Of a DNA stretch of 64,000 nucleotides, positions 25,385 to 33,895 are shown one piece after another. A program made the translations under genes and the position numbers. The stretch spans positions 1 to 64,000 of the forward strand of contig QHWY01000109.1 of NCBI GenBank assembly GCA_003223875.1. Reading direction: 5' to 3'. This DNA is from Acidobacteriota bacterium. Its GTDB lineage: Bacteria; Acidobacteriota; Terriglobia; 20CM-2-55-15. Within the stretch, counting starts at the first letter, position 1. Each line of letters starts with the position of its first letter. The notes below the pieces were generated by a model, which made no database searches, was not told the origin of the DNA, and was given only the letters and a program-made list of their open reading frames with translations.

Positions 25385-25634
25385 TTTTCGATGGCAGATG
25401 GCCTTCTCAATCTGGTTTCTTTAGCACTTCCCACCGCTTTTGTCCCGCATTTTGGTAATGCGCTAGACTGTATCAAGGCGAAAAATAGGATGTAAATCGA
25501 GAGAACGAGTCTCATGTTCTTCGGTAGAACCCGTCTACCTTTCTTATTGATTGGCTGCGCCCTGGCGGGCTTGCATTGCAGCCGCTAATTTTGGAGGCCT
25601 TCTTGCTTAAAGGCCAGAGGGAGCCGTAAACGAT

Positions 25635-27005
25635 ATGCTTTCGAAAAACTCCGGATTCATCGTGATAGTCGCGCTGATTCTAGCAGTTGCGCTCGGCGCA
25701 TATGCCGCCGACAGCCGGACGAAATTGAAGCCAGGATGGAATCTGTTCTCACCAAAACAGGATATCGACATGGGGCGGGAGTCCGCCAAGCAAGCTGAAA
25801 TGCAACTCCCAATCCTGAATGATCGGCAGGCCTCCATCTATATCGACACGCTCGGGAAACGGTTGGCCTCGCACGCGCCCGGCGAAAAGTATCCTTACCA
25901 ATTCAAGATCGTGAATGACACGGCAATCAACGCATTCGCGCTGCCCGGCGGGTTCATCTATGTCAACCGCGGGGCGATCGATGCTGCCGATTCAGAGAAT
26001 CAGATCGCCGGAGTGATCGCACACGAGATCGGTCACGTTGTTCTGCGGCATGGCACAAATCAAGTTTCGAAAGCGTACTTGGCACAGGCGCCGCTTGCTA
26101 TTCTGGGAGGCGTGTTAGGGAGTAATTCTATCGGTTCCGTATTGGGGCAGCTCGGTGTTGGGTTCGGACTGAATTCTCTGTTTCTGAAATACTCACGCGA
26201 TGCGGAGACCCAGGCTGATCTTATGGGAACGCAGATCCTTCACGACAACGGCTACGATCCAAAGGGAATGGTCGAATTCTTCGAAAAGATTCAAGCCGAG
26301 AGCAAGGGAGGGCGCGCAACTCAATTTTTCAGCGACCACCCGAATCCTGAAAACCGGATCAGCAACGTACAACGTGAAATCGAAAGACTCGGTGGCTTGC
26401 CTGCCAATGCCCGAAGGGATTCCCCGGAGTTTCACACCGTGAAGAATCTACTGGCCGGCCTACCCGCTCCCCCGAAAAGCGGTGCGCGAGGAACGACCCG
26501 GCCTAGCGATACGCGCAACGGGAAACCGGAACCGCCATCAGCTAAGCGGGCAACCTTCAGTGGAAACGGTCTCCAGTTCCGTTATCCCGACAACTGGCGT
26601 CAGTATGGGCAGGGAAGCGCGATGACGTTCGCTCCGGACAGCGGCATCGTCAATGGCGCTCTAGCGTACGGCATGATGATCGCCGAATTCGAACCGGACT
26701 ACCACGGACAAGGCCAAATTTCTCTCGATGAAGCAACGGATCAGCTCGTAAGTAACTTGCAACGATCGAATGCCAACATGCGTGTGACGCGAAGTCACGA
26801 GCGAACGCGCGTGGGTGGACAGCCGGCGCTGATTACCGAAGCGACCAATCAATCGCCGGCGGGAGGACGCGAGACGGACTGGATCGTGACGACCATGCGT
26901 CCCGACGGCACGATGTACTACGTTGTCGGTGTTGCGCCGCAGAATGAGTTCGGGACCTATCTCCGCGCCTTCGAAGATGTCGTCGATAGTTTGAGATTCA
27001 GATAA
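25635..27005 (+). CDS. Exported M48-family zinc metallopeptidase with C-terminal extension
   Basis: 456 residues with an N-terminal signal/anchor (FIVIVALILAVALGAYAAD). The M48 core has DTAINAFALPGGFIYVNRG, HEIGHVVLRHG (HExxH zinc site) and SRDAETQADLMGTQI with the third-ligand Glu, as in the periplasmic BepA/LoiP group. After a low-complexity linker (GARGTTRPSDTRNGKPEPPS) a second domain of about 150 residues starts at LQFRYPDNWRQYGQG and looks like a PsbP-like or lipid-binding beta fold. A hairpin stands just after the stop. Confidence 0.9.
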   Translation: MLSKNSGFIVIVALILAVALGAYAADSRTKLKPGWNLFSPKQDIDMGRESAKQAEMQLPILNDRQASIYIDTLGKRLASHAPGEKYPYQFKIVNDTAINAFALPGGFIYVNRGAIDAADSENQIAGVIAHEIGHVVLRHGTNQVSKAYLAQAPLAILGGVLGSNSIGSVLGQLGVGFGLNSLFLKYSRDAETQADLMGTQILHDNGYDPKGMVEFFEKIQAESKGGRATQFFSDHPNPENRISNVQREIERLGGLPANARRDSPEFHTVKNLLAGLPAPPKSGARGTTRPSDTRNGKPEPPSAKRATFSGNGLQFRYPDNWRQYGQGSAMTFAPDSGIVNGALAYGMMIAEFEPDYHGQGQISLDEATDQLVSNLQRSNANMRVTRSHERTRVGGQPALITEATNQSPAGGRETDWIVTTMRPDGTMYYVVGVAPQNEFGTYLRAFEDVVDSLRFR

Positions 27006-27018
27006 TTGGAAGTTCCAA

Positions 27019-27066
27019 ATTGGAGATTTCTGCATTTCTCAATTTTCGGATGCAGAAATCTCCAAT
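27019..27066. terminator. Long hairpin after the M48 gene
   Basis: A perfect 17-bp stem ATTGGAGATTTCTGCAT / ATGCAGAAATCTCCAAT (27019-27035, 27050-27066) with a 14-nt loop begins 14 bp after the stop. There is no T-run, so it may protect the mRNA 3' end or be a Rho-assisted terminator. Confidence 0.6.
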
Positions 27067-27082
27067 GATGCAGTTTTCGGTA

Positions 27083-27204
27083 GTGACTCAGTTTGAAAAT
27101 TGCGGGGTTTCCCACCTGTAGCGGCGCTCTATGAGCGCCGATAGTGCAGCAGTTTAGACATCGCCGGCGGTCATAGACCGCCGCTACAGTTGAAACTGAG
27201 TCAC
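27083..27204. repeat. R1b short palindromic element, copy 2, inside a larger inverted repeat
   Basis: The core at 27117-27188 (TGTAGCGGCGCTCTATGAGC ... GACCGCCGCTACA) matches the copy at 15811-15883, with the left arm changed to the GCGCTC type. It is enclosed by outer arms GTGACTCAGTTT (27083-27094) and AAACTGAGTCAC (27193-27204). Confidence 0.75.
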
Positions 27205-27295
27205 CACCCAATTTTCAATGCGCTTGGTTCTTCCCACCTTTTGTGGTAAACATCCGCCACACAAGTAAACGTTAACCCGGCTCCGGAGGATTCTT

Positions 27296-27628
27296 ATGGA
27301 ATGGAAAGATCTGGAGAAGATGACAGTCCTCAAATTGCGTGAGGAAGCGCTGAAGTTTCCAGAGATCGAAGGTGTGCACGGAAAGAACAAAGAGCAACTC
27401 ATGGACGAACTCGCGAAAGCTCTGGGCATCGAAAAGCCTCACGTCCACTTTACCGAGAAAATTGTTCATACAAAGTCGGACCTGAAGCACAAGATTCTGG
27501 AACTCAAATCGGAACGCGATAAGCTTCTTCAAGGCCACGACCACGAAAAATTGCATGATGTGCGCCGCGAGATGCACAAACTGAAGCACGAGATTCGAAA
27601 ACTCGAGGCCAAGGCCGCTCACGGCTAG
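27296..27628 (+). CDS. Rho-N/SAP-like domain with a basic coiled coil
   Basis: 110 residues. The N-terminal part (KMTVLKLREEALKFPEIEG, then KNKEQLMDELAKALGI) has the helix-turn-helix look of the Rho N-terminal or SAP-like domain that touches nucleic acid. The rest is a charged coiled coil (SDLKHKILELKSERDKLLQG, LHDVRREMHKLKHEIRKLEA). It is preceded by GGAGG at 27284-27288, 7 bp before ATG. It may be a small nucleic-acid-associated structural protein. The next gene follows 32 bp later. Confidence 0.7.
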   Translation: MEWKDLEKMTVLKLREEALKFPEIEGVHGKNKEQLMDELAKALGIEKPHVHFTEKIVHTKSDLKHKILELKSERDKLLQGHDHEKLHDVRREMHKLKHEIRKLEAKAAHG

Positions 27629-27660
27629 CTGCTCTCGCTTCGAGAAAGCGCAATCAATTC

Positions 27661-28548
27661 ATGCCCACAGATCAATTGCGGATCATGGTGTACCGCCATT
27701 CCGTGTTCTATAGTCCGCTTATTGCCGTGGTCGCGGCCGGCTTTCTTGAAGAGGAGGGACTGACCGCGACGTATTTTCCAAAGCCGCCTCGGCGAAATCA
27801 GTACGAAATGTTTCGGAACGACGAAGTGGATATCATGCAAGCGGCGGTGTCCACGAATTGGGATCCGCTTTCCAAGGGTGACCGCGATATTCCTGTCCAT
27901 TTTGCGCAAATCAACCAGCGCGATGGATTTTTCTTGATGCGGCGCGGTAGCCGCGACGCCTTCGAATGGCGTGATCTGGAAGGAACACGGGTGCTGGCCG
28001 ACCATGCACAGCAGCCATTTGCGATGTTCAAGTATGGCCTCCATCTCAAGGGCGTGAACCTCAACCGGATCGAACTGAGCAACGCCGGTTCGCCCGATGC
28101 CATGGAGAAAGCGTTCCGGGATGGACAAGCGGACTACATTCATCTGCAGGGTCCGGCGCCGCAGCAACTCGAAAAAGAGGGCGTTGGGAAGGTGGTCGCC
28201 GTCATGGGCGAAGTCATTCCTCCGGTAGCGTTCAGTAGTCTTATGGCAAGGCGTGAATTTCTGCGTACGGCAAAAGCTCAGGCTTTCATGCGTGCTTATC
28301 GGCGGTCGCTGCGCTTTGTACTCGAGTCATCTGCGAGAGACATCGCCACCGCCGAAGCGAGTTTCTTTCCAGCCATACCGGTGGATGTAATGGAAGCCGC
28401 CATCGCACGCTACCAACAGCTCGGGACCTGGCGGCTGGACCCTACGATCACCCGGGAGCAGTACGACATGGCGATGGATATCTTCGTTCATGCGGGTATC
28501 TTCAAAGAGCGATTCCCATATGAAGACGTTGTTGTGCGCTTTGCTTGA
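27661..28548 (+). CDS. THI5/NMT1-like (SsuA-type) substrate-binding fold protein lacking a signal peptide
   Basis: 295 residues beginning RIMVYRHSVFYSPLIAVVAA then GFLEEEGLTATY, the opening strand-helix of periplasmic binding proteins of the NMT1/THI5/SsuA type. It continues with DEVDIMQAAVS and a type II binding-protein layout. There is no signal peptide or lipobox, and no ABC permease or ATPase is nearby. It may work in the cytoplasm, as THI5-like enzymes do, or start upstream; the frame offers no longer start. Substrate unknown. Confidence 0.75.
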   Translation: MPTDQLRIMVYRHSVFYSPLIAVVAAGFLEEEGLTATYFPKPPRRNQYEMFRNDEVDIMQAAVSTNWDPLSKGDRDIPVHFAQINQRDGFFLMRRGSRDAFEWRDLEGTRVLADHAQQPFAMFKYGLHLKGVNLNRIELSNAGSPDAMEKAFRDGQADYIHLQGPAPQQLEKEGVGKVVAVMGEVIPPVAFSSLMARREFLRTAKAQAFMRAYRRSLRFVLESSARDIATAEASFFPAIPVDVMEAAIARYQQLGTWRLDPTITREQYDMAMDIFVHAGIFKERFPYEDVVVRFA

Positions 28549-28701
28549 TATTCCATCCATCCTGCCGTAGGCTGCCTTTTGGGTAGTGCTAAAAGTTCTA
28601 TGAAAACAAGGTGAAGGGTCTTTGCGCCCCATGGATGGTTTGGCGCATGCCATGGACAGACTGCGGTCAAGCTGGTTACAGCTTGTAGCGGGAGGGTATC
28701 T

Positions 28702-30270
28702 ATGTTTGCAATTGCAGTGAGCCTACTAGTGCTGTTGTCTGCCTGCTCATCAGTCCCGCCGACCGGTCCAGCAGCCGGACGCGCGTTAATTGATGAGGCG
28801 GCAGCGGCCATGGGTGGTTGGCTGGTTCTGGATTCCGTGAAATCCCAGGAAATCATCACGGGAGGTACGGATGTGGAACCCTTACAGGCCGTCGAACCGA
28901 CGGGTCAACCGCGCCTCATCAATCAATTCGGTCAAACCATCGTTGTGGATTTCGAAAAGAATCGTATGCGGCTCTCCTTTGATGCCATGCGCGAATACCC
29001 GAGCCGTCAGCCGGTGAAGTTCGTTGAAGTGCTTGACGGCGATGCCGGAATGCTCGAAACACCTCAAGCCGACGGCAAGACAACGCGCGAACGGATGCAT
29101 CCGAGCCGGTATGCAACAAGGCTCCGCGATATGCGCAGAATGCCGATACGTATCCTCTACACCGCGAAAAATGCCGCGGATTTGACCAGAGAGCCCGACA
29201 AGATTGATGGCAAAGTAACCATCAATGTCCTTCGCTTCAAAGACGGCTCGCAACCGGTCGAGCTTCAGCTCGACAGCTTTAACAAACTGCCGCTTCGAGT
29301 CATCTATACCGAGGACGACCCCATCTACGGCGATACTTTCAACGAGCTCACCTTTGTCGATTGGCGCGACTACAACGGCGTCCGGTTACCGCAAACCCAA
29401 GCCATCTTCCTGAATGGGAACAAAATCCGCGAGGAACGCGTGCGCACTCTCATCAACAATCCGAAATATGAAGAGAGCAGTCTAACCATTCCTGCCGAGA
29501 TTCGTTCGCAGCCCGAAGTGGGAGAGCGCATCGTTTCGCAATGGCCGCTGCGCAGACTCGTCATGGGTGTGAACTATTTAGATTTCGGCCGTGAACAGAA
29601 AGTCGAGCTAGTCGAGGTTGCGAAGGGCATCTATCACATCAAAGGTAGCGATCATCACAGCATGGCCATTGAAATGAAGGACCATGTGATCATGGTCGAA
29701 GCGCCGTTTTTCGAAGAAAGGTCTGTCGCCGTTATCAAAGCTGTCGAAGAGAAGATTCCGGGAAAGCCTATCAAGTACCTTGTCGTAACGCATTTCCACA
29801 TCGACCATTCCGGCGGAATCCGGGCGTACGCCGCGAAAGGCGCAACGATTCTAATGCAAGAAACGAACGCGCCTTTTCTGAAGACGCTTCTCTCGCGACC
29901 AAAGACGATGCGGCCCGACTCGCTGGCCAAGGCCGGTAGCGTCACGCCAAACGTCGAAGGCGTGAAGGAGATCAAGTCGCTTACAGATGGCGAACGGACG
30001 GTTGAGCTGCGAGACCTCCCTAATCCGCACTCGTCCGGTATGTTGATGGTGTATCTGCCGAAGGAGAAGATTTTGTTTGAGAGCGATCTGTTTACGCCGG
30101 GCACCCCCGTAGACCCGTCAAATACTCTTGGGGTTCAAAACGCTGTCGCGCTGTTGGCGGGCGTCAACAATGCGAACATTCAGGTCGATCGGATTGTCGG
30201 CGGACACGGAGATGTCGCACCATTGCGCGAGCTCGCGAAAATTGCGCCCGCAGGGAAGCCGGCGTCATGA
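28702..30270 (+). CDS. Lipoprotein metallo-beta-lactamase-fold hydrolase
   Basis: 522 residues. The N-terminus is a lipoprotein signal (SLLVLLSACSS, lipobox LLSAC at about residues 11-15). Residues about 30-290 are a beta-rich region like outer-membrane lipoprotein-sorting or DUF domains. Residues about 300-515 are an MBL-fold domain with VVTHFHIDHSGG (zinc motif HxHxDH), a later NPHSSGMLMVYLPKEKILFESDLF and GGHGDV. Substrate unknown. The start ATG 28702 follows GGGAGGG. The LemA gene follows 14 bp after the stop. Confidence 0.88.
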   Translation: MFAIAVSLLVLLSACSSVPPTGPAAGRALIDEAAAAMGGWLVLDSVKSQEIITGGTDVEPLQAVEPTGQPRLINQFGQTIVVDFEKNRMRLSFDAMREYPSRQPVKFVEVLDGDAGMLETPQADGKTTRERMHPSRYATRLRDMRRMPIRILYTAKNAADLTREPDKIDGKVTINVLRFKDGSQPVELQLDSFNKLPLRVIYTEDDPIYGDTFNELTFVDWRDYNGVRLPQTQAIFLNGNKIREERVRTLINNPKYEESSLTIPAEIRSQPEVGERIVSQWPLRRLVMGVNYLDFGREQKVELVEVAKGIYHIKGSDHHSMAIEMKDHVIMVEAPFFEERSVAVIKAVEEKIPGKPIKYLVVTHFHIDHSGGIRAYAAKGATILMQETNAPFLKTLLSRPKTMRPDSLAKAGSVTPNVEGVKEIKSLTDGERTVELRDLPNPHSSGMLMVYLPKEKILFESDLFTPGTPVDPSNTLGVQNAVALLAGVNNANIQVDRIVGGHGDVAPLRELAKIAPAGKPAS

Positions 30271-30284
30271 GAACGGAGGAGTGA

Positions 30285-30902
30285 ATGAGTACTGGTTTAA
30301 AGATTACCCTGGGTGTACTGGCAGCCATCGTTTTATTCGTCATCATCATTGGCGGTGCCGTTGCTGGGACATACAACTCGCTTGTGCAACTCGATCAAGC
30401 GGTCCAATCCCAAGCGGCTCAGGTGCAGAACGTTTATCAGCGGCGAGCGGATCTGATTCCGAATCTCGTTGGCACGGTGAAAGGCGCGGCGAATTTCGAA
30501 CAGCAAACCCTTACCGCCGTTACCGAAGCACGGGCAAAAGTGGGACAGGTCACGTCGGGCGCACTGGAGAATATTACGCGGGACCCCCAGGCATTTCAGC
30601 GATTCGAACAGGCACAGGCGGGCCTTTCCTCCGCCTTGTCGCGCCTGATGGTGGTGGCGGAGAGATATCCCGAACTGAAAGCGACTCAAAATTTTCGCGA
30701 CCTGCAGGCGCAGCTCGAAGGAACAGAGAATCGAATTTCGGTTGAGCGCATGAGATTCAATGAAACGGCGCAAGCGTTCAATACCAAGCGGAACTCATTC
30801 CCGACGGTAATCGTCGCCAGCTTCTTTGGCGACCGTTTCCAAACGAAACCTTACTTCCAAGCGCAGACCGGCGCGGAGAAGCCTCCCGAGGTGAAGTTTT
30901 AG
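30285..30902 (+). CDS. LemA family protein
   Basis: 205 residues: one N-terminal membrane helix (ITLGVLAAIVLFVIIIGGAV) and a LemA four-helix domain (TYNSLVQLDQAVQSQAAQVQ, YQRRADLIPNLVGTVKG, YPELKATQNFRDLQAQLEGT, RMRFNETAQAFN). LemA proteins are commonly encoded beside TPM/YgcG proteins, as here, and the pair is thought to act at the membrane; the role is not settled. Ribosome site GGAGGAG precedes ATG 30285. Confidence 0.92.
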   Translation: MSTGLKITLGVLAAIVLFVIIIGGAVAGTYNSLVQLDQAVQSQAAQVQNVYQRRADLIPNLVGTVKGAANFEQQTLTAVTEARAKVGQVTSGALENITRDPQAFQRFEQAQAGLSSALSRLMVVAERYPELKATQNFRDLQAQLEGTENRISVERMRFNETAQAFNTKRNSFPTVIVASFFGDRFQTKPYFQAQTGAEKPPEVKF

Positions 30903-30904
30903 GT

Positions 30905-31666
30905 TTGAAATCCTGTCGCAGTTTGCGATCCGCGGCTTTATTCGTTGTCCTCGCCGTTGTTTCGGCTGCTCCCGTGAAGGCAGCCGAAACACCTATCCCT
31001 CCTCCTCCCACTCGCTGGGTTACAGATACCGCGAATTTCATGTCGCCTGGAGCCGCAAGCTCGTTGGATTCGCGTCTTGCGGACTACGAACATTCCACCG
31101 GACACCAACTGATTGTCTACATCGGGCAGACGACGGGCGACGCTCCAATCGAAGACTGGGCCGTACGGGTATTTGAGCGATGGAAGGTCGGCAGAAAAGG
31201 CATCGACGATGGCCTAGTGCTTTTCATCATGGCTGCGGACCGGAAATTGCGGATCGAAGTTGGCTACGGTCTGGAAGCCCAGGTGCCCGACGCGATCGCA
31301 TCGCGTGTAATTAATGACGTCATTGTGCCGCGTATTCAGGCGGGCGATCGCGACGGTGCCGTCACATCGGGCATGGATGCGATCTTGACTGTTATCGGCG
31401 GCGGTACGGTGCCGGTTCGTGCCGCCCGGCGGACGCAACAACCGATGCCGCTCGCGCAGCTCATCTTTTTCGCAATCCTCGGGGTGATCGCTCTCATTAT
31501 TTTTGTGACGAATCCCAGTCTCGCTATGCTCCTTCTTTTCAACATCCTTTCCGGCAGCGGTCGGCGCGATCGCGACGGTTGGGGCGGAGGTGGTGGCTGG
31601 GGCGGAAACGGGTTCAGCGGAGGAGGCGGACGGTCCGGAGGAGGTGGAGCGAGCGGATCATGGTAA
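30905..31666 (+). CDS. TPM-domain (YgcG) membrane protein with Gly-rich tail
   Basis: 253 residues from TTG 30905, two bases after the lemA stop. Signal peptide (RSAALFVVLAVVSAAPVKAA), TPM domain (VTDTANFMSPGAASSLDSRL, ERWKVGRKGIDDGLVLFIMA, EVGYGLEAQVPD), one membrane helix (LIFFAILGVIALIIFV), and a tail of almost pure Gly/Ser/Trp after residue 225. This is the classical YgcG layout. It overlaps the next gene, also a TPM protein. Confidence 0.9.
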   Translation: MKSCRSLRSAALFVVLAVVSAAPVKAAETPIPPPPTRWVTDTANFMSPGAASSLDSRLADYEHSTGHQLIVYIGQTTGDAPIEDWAVRVFERWKVGRKGIDDGLVLFIMAADRKLRIEVGYGLEAQVPDAIASRVINDVIVPRIQAGDRDGAVTSGMDAILTVIGGGTVPVRAARRTQQPMPLAQLIFFAILGVIALIIFVTNPSLAMLLLFNILSGSGRRDRDGWGGGGGWGGNGFSGGGGRSGGGGASGSW

Positions 31667-32118
31667 TGACACGAAAAAAACTGATCCGGATCATCGACCA
31701 TGAAAAGATCAAGGAAGCTATCCAGAAGGCCGAGCACCGGACTTCAGGTGAGATCCGCGTTTCCGTTGCACCTTTCTTTTGGGGCAACGTCCACAAAGCT
31801 GCCGAGAAAGCTTTCGTGAGGCTCGGCATGACGCGCACGAAAGATCACAACGGCGTGCTCTTCTTCGTCGTTCCCGCACGCCGGAAGTTCGTGGTGCTCG
31901 GCGATAGCGGGATTCATGCGCGCGTCGGCCAGGAATTTTGGCATCGCGTCGTTGCGGTTGTTTCGGAAAGGTTCCGGCGAGGCGACTTCACCGGCGGCCT
32001 CATTCGTGGTATCGAAGAGGTTGGAGAACAGCTATCCACGCACTTCCCGTACGATGTTGCGGCGGATGTCGACGAGTTGCCGGATGACGTCGATTTTGGG
32101 GGAAAATCAGCGCTGTGA
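31660..32118 (+). CDS. Soluble TPM-domain protein
   Basis: 152 residues, a second TPM domain without signal or membrane helix: EAIQKAEHRTSGEIRVSVAP, GVLFFVVPARRKFVVLGDSG, FWHRVVAVVSERFRRGDFTG. The start is ATG 31660 or ATG 31666; the latter forms TAATG with the stop of the preceding TPM gene. Together with lemA and the first TPM gene it forms a three-gene unit with stop-start overlaps continuing into the M20 peptidase gene. Confidence 0.88.
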   Translation: MVMTRKKLIRIIDHEKIKEAIQKAEHRTSGEIRVSVAPFFWGNVHKAAEKAFVRLGMTRTKDHNGVLFFVVPARRKFVVLGDSGIHARVGQEFWHRVVAVVSERFRRGDFTGGLIRGIEEVGEQLSTHFPYDVAADVDELPDDVDFGGKSAL

Positions 32119-33479
32119 TCTCACGTTTCCTCATCGGTCTCCTGCTGGTTGTTTTCACTCAAACTGGTACTGACTCTCAGCTCGCGCGCGACATTTATAA
32201 GGAACTCGTCGAAATCAACACCACGGATTCCTCCGGCAGCACGACGAGAGCGGCTGAGGCGATAGCTGCGCGGTTAAAGGCTGCCGGCGTTCCCGAGTCA
32301 GACATCCAAGTTCTCGGTCCTCACCCTCGCAAGGGAAATCTTATCGCTCGTTATCGTGGAACGAACCAGAGAAGACCGTTGCTGTTGCTTGCCCATCTCG
32401 ATGTTGTCGAAGCGTTGAGACAGGATTGGTCTATTGATCCGTTCGCGCTTTCGGAACGAGATGGTTATTTTTATGGCCGAGGTACGACTGACGACAAAGC
32501 AATGGCAGCCGCCTGGATCGCGACGTTTATTCATATGCGGCAAGAGGGCTACAAACCCGATCGTGATTTGATCATCGTACTGACAGCTGACGAAGAAGGT
32601 GGCGAGTACAACGGTGTGCAGTGGCTTTTGAAGAATCATCGGGATCTCGTCGATGCGGATTTCGCGTTAAACGAGGGCGGCGAGAGCTTGATCAAGAATG
32701 GAAAATACCTGCTGAATGCCATTCAGCCGAGTGAAAAGGTATATCAAAGCTTCCGGCTCGAAGTGAAAAACGCAGGCGGGCACAGCTCGCGGCCCGTGAA
32801 GGACAATGCGATTTATCATCTCGCCGACGGTCTGACGCGACTGGCGAAGTATCAGTTTCCGATTCACCTGAATGAAGTCACGGCGGGATATTTCCAAAAA
32901 ATGTCTCTCGTGCATACCGGTCAGTTGGCCGCCGATATGCGCGCCATTAGCAAATATCCCGGGGATAAAGCTGCCATTGCGCGCCTTTCCGAGCTGCCGT
33001 ACGAAAATGCGTTGTTGCGAACGACGTGTGTGGCCACACGCCTCGAGAGTGGACATGCGGACAATGCCTTGCCGCAAACAGCGCGGGCCATCGTGAACTG
33101 CCGGCTCTTGCCCGGTGAATCACCGGTTGAAGTGCGATCCACGCTCATTCGTGTTTTGAACGATCCCAAGATTTCCGTCACGGCAATCGGAGATGCGATT
33201 CCCAGCAGGCCGTCTCCTATGCGCGCCGATGTTCTCGGTTCCATTGAACAGATCACAAATCAGATGTGGCCGGGAGTTCTCGTCGTCCCGGTGATGTCGA
33301 CAGGGGCCACGGACGGCTTGTATTTGCGCAATGCCGGAATTCCGACCTATGGCATATCGGGCTTCTTCGAGGACGTTGACGACACTCGAGCGCATGGACG
33401 GGACGAGCGCCTCGGCGTGAAACAGTTTTATGAGGGGATCGAATTTCTTTACCGCCTGGTCAAGGCTCTCTCCTCATGA
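32115..33479 (+). CDS. Exported M20-family dipeptidase/carboxypeptidase
   Basis: 454 residues from GTG 32115, which overlaps the previous stop (GTGA). Short signal peptide (SRFLIGLLLVVFTQTGTD). The M20 dinuclear zinc site is visible: LLLLAHLDVVEA (His-x-Asp), YGRGTTDDKAMAA, LTADEEGGEYNG (catalytic Glu-Glu), DFALNEGGES, and a C-terminal GTRAHGRDER-like stretch (DDTRAHGRDERLG). It hydrolyses a peptide or N-acyl amino acid in the periplasm; substrate unknown. Confidence 0.92.
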   Translation: MISRFLIGLLLVVFTQTGTDSQLARDIYKELVEINTTDSSGSTTRAAEAIAARLKAAGVPESDIQVLGPHPRKGNLIARYRGTNQRRPLLLLAHLDVVEALRQDWSIDPFALSERDGYFYGRGTTDDKAMAAAWIATFIHMRQEGYKPDRDLIIVLTADEEGGEYNGVQWLLKNHRDLVDADFALNEGGESLIKNGKYLLNAIQPSEKVYQSFRLEVKNAGGHSSRPVKDNAIYHLADGLTRLAKYQFPIHLNEVTAGYFQKMSLVHTGQLAADMRAISKYPGDKAAIARLSELPYENALLRTTCVATRLESGHADNALPQTARAIVNCRLLPGESPVEVRSTLIRVLNDPKISVTAIGDAIPSRPSPMRADVLGSIEQITNQMWPGVLVVPVMSTGATDGLYLRNAGIPTYGISGFFEDVDDTRAHGRDERLGVKQFYEGIEFLYRLVKALSS

Positions 33480-33895
33480 TTCATGTTCTTCCTGGCGTAG
33501 CTATTCCCGAAGGCGAACTCCGCTTCGCTGCTTCCAGAAGCGGCGGACCGGGAGGCCAAAATGTGAATAAGGTCAGCAGCCGCGTTACTTTGATTTTCGA
33601 TCTCGAAGCATCAAGTACGCTTTCCGATGAACACAAGCGTAAGATCAGAGAAAAGCTGGCTGGTCGAATTAATAAAGACGGCGTGTTGCAGATCGTTTCC
33701 CAACGCACGCGAAGCCAAGAACTGAATCGTTTGGATACAATCGAACGGTTTTGTGATCTGATCCGGCGTGCGCTCACGCCGCGACGGCTGCGCCTGAAGA
33801 CCGGCATGCCTGCGGCCGCACACGAGCGGCGGATCGATGCGAAGAAGAAACGAGCGTCCGTTAAACAGGCGCGTTCAAAGAAGGATTGGGAGTGA
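33476..33895 (+). CDS. arfB: Ribosome-rescue peptidyl-tRNA hydrolase ArfB (YaeJ)
   Basis: 139 residues with the class I release-factor motif GGPGGQNVNKVSSRVTL, whose GGQ catalyses peptidyl-tRNA hydrolysis, and a basic C-terminal tail (RIDAKKKRASVKQARSKKDW) that enters the mRNA channel of stalled ribosomes. Length is typical of ArfB. It overlaps the M20 gene by 4 bp (ATGA) and the M61 gene by 4 bp (GTGA). Confidence 0.94.
   Translation: MIHVLPGVAIPEGELRFAASRSGGPGGQNVNKVSSRVTLIFDLEASSTLSDEHKRKIREKLAGRINKDGVLQIVSQRTRSQELNRLDTIERFCDLIRRALTPRRLRLKTGMPAAAHERRIDAKKKRASVKQARSKKDWE

Noticed and set aside
25515-25589. 24-codon frame with a signal-like helix upstream of the M48 gene
   Set aside because: Only a weak purine run precedes it and no conservation can be judged; could be a leader peptide but not supported.
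31579-31659. Upstream extension of the soluble TPM gene
   Set aside because: It reads the Gly-rich tail of the preceding gene in another frame as Arg/Trp repeats; ATG 31660/31666 is the natural start.
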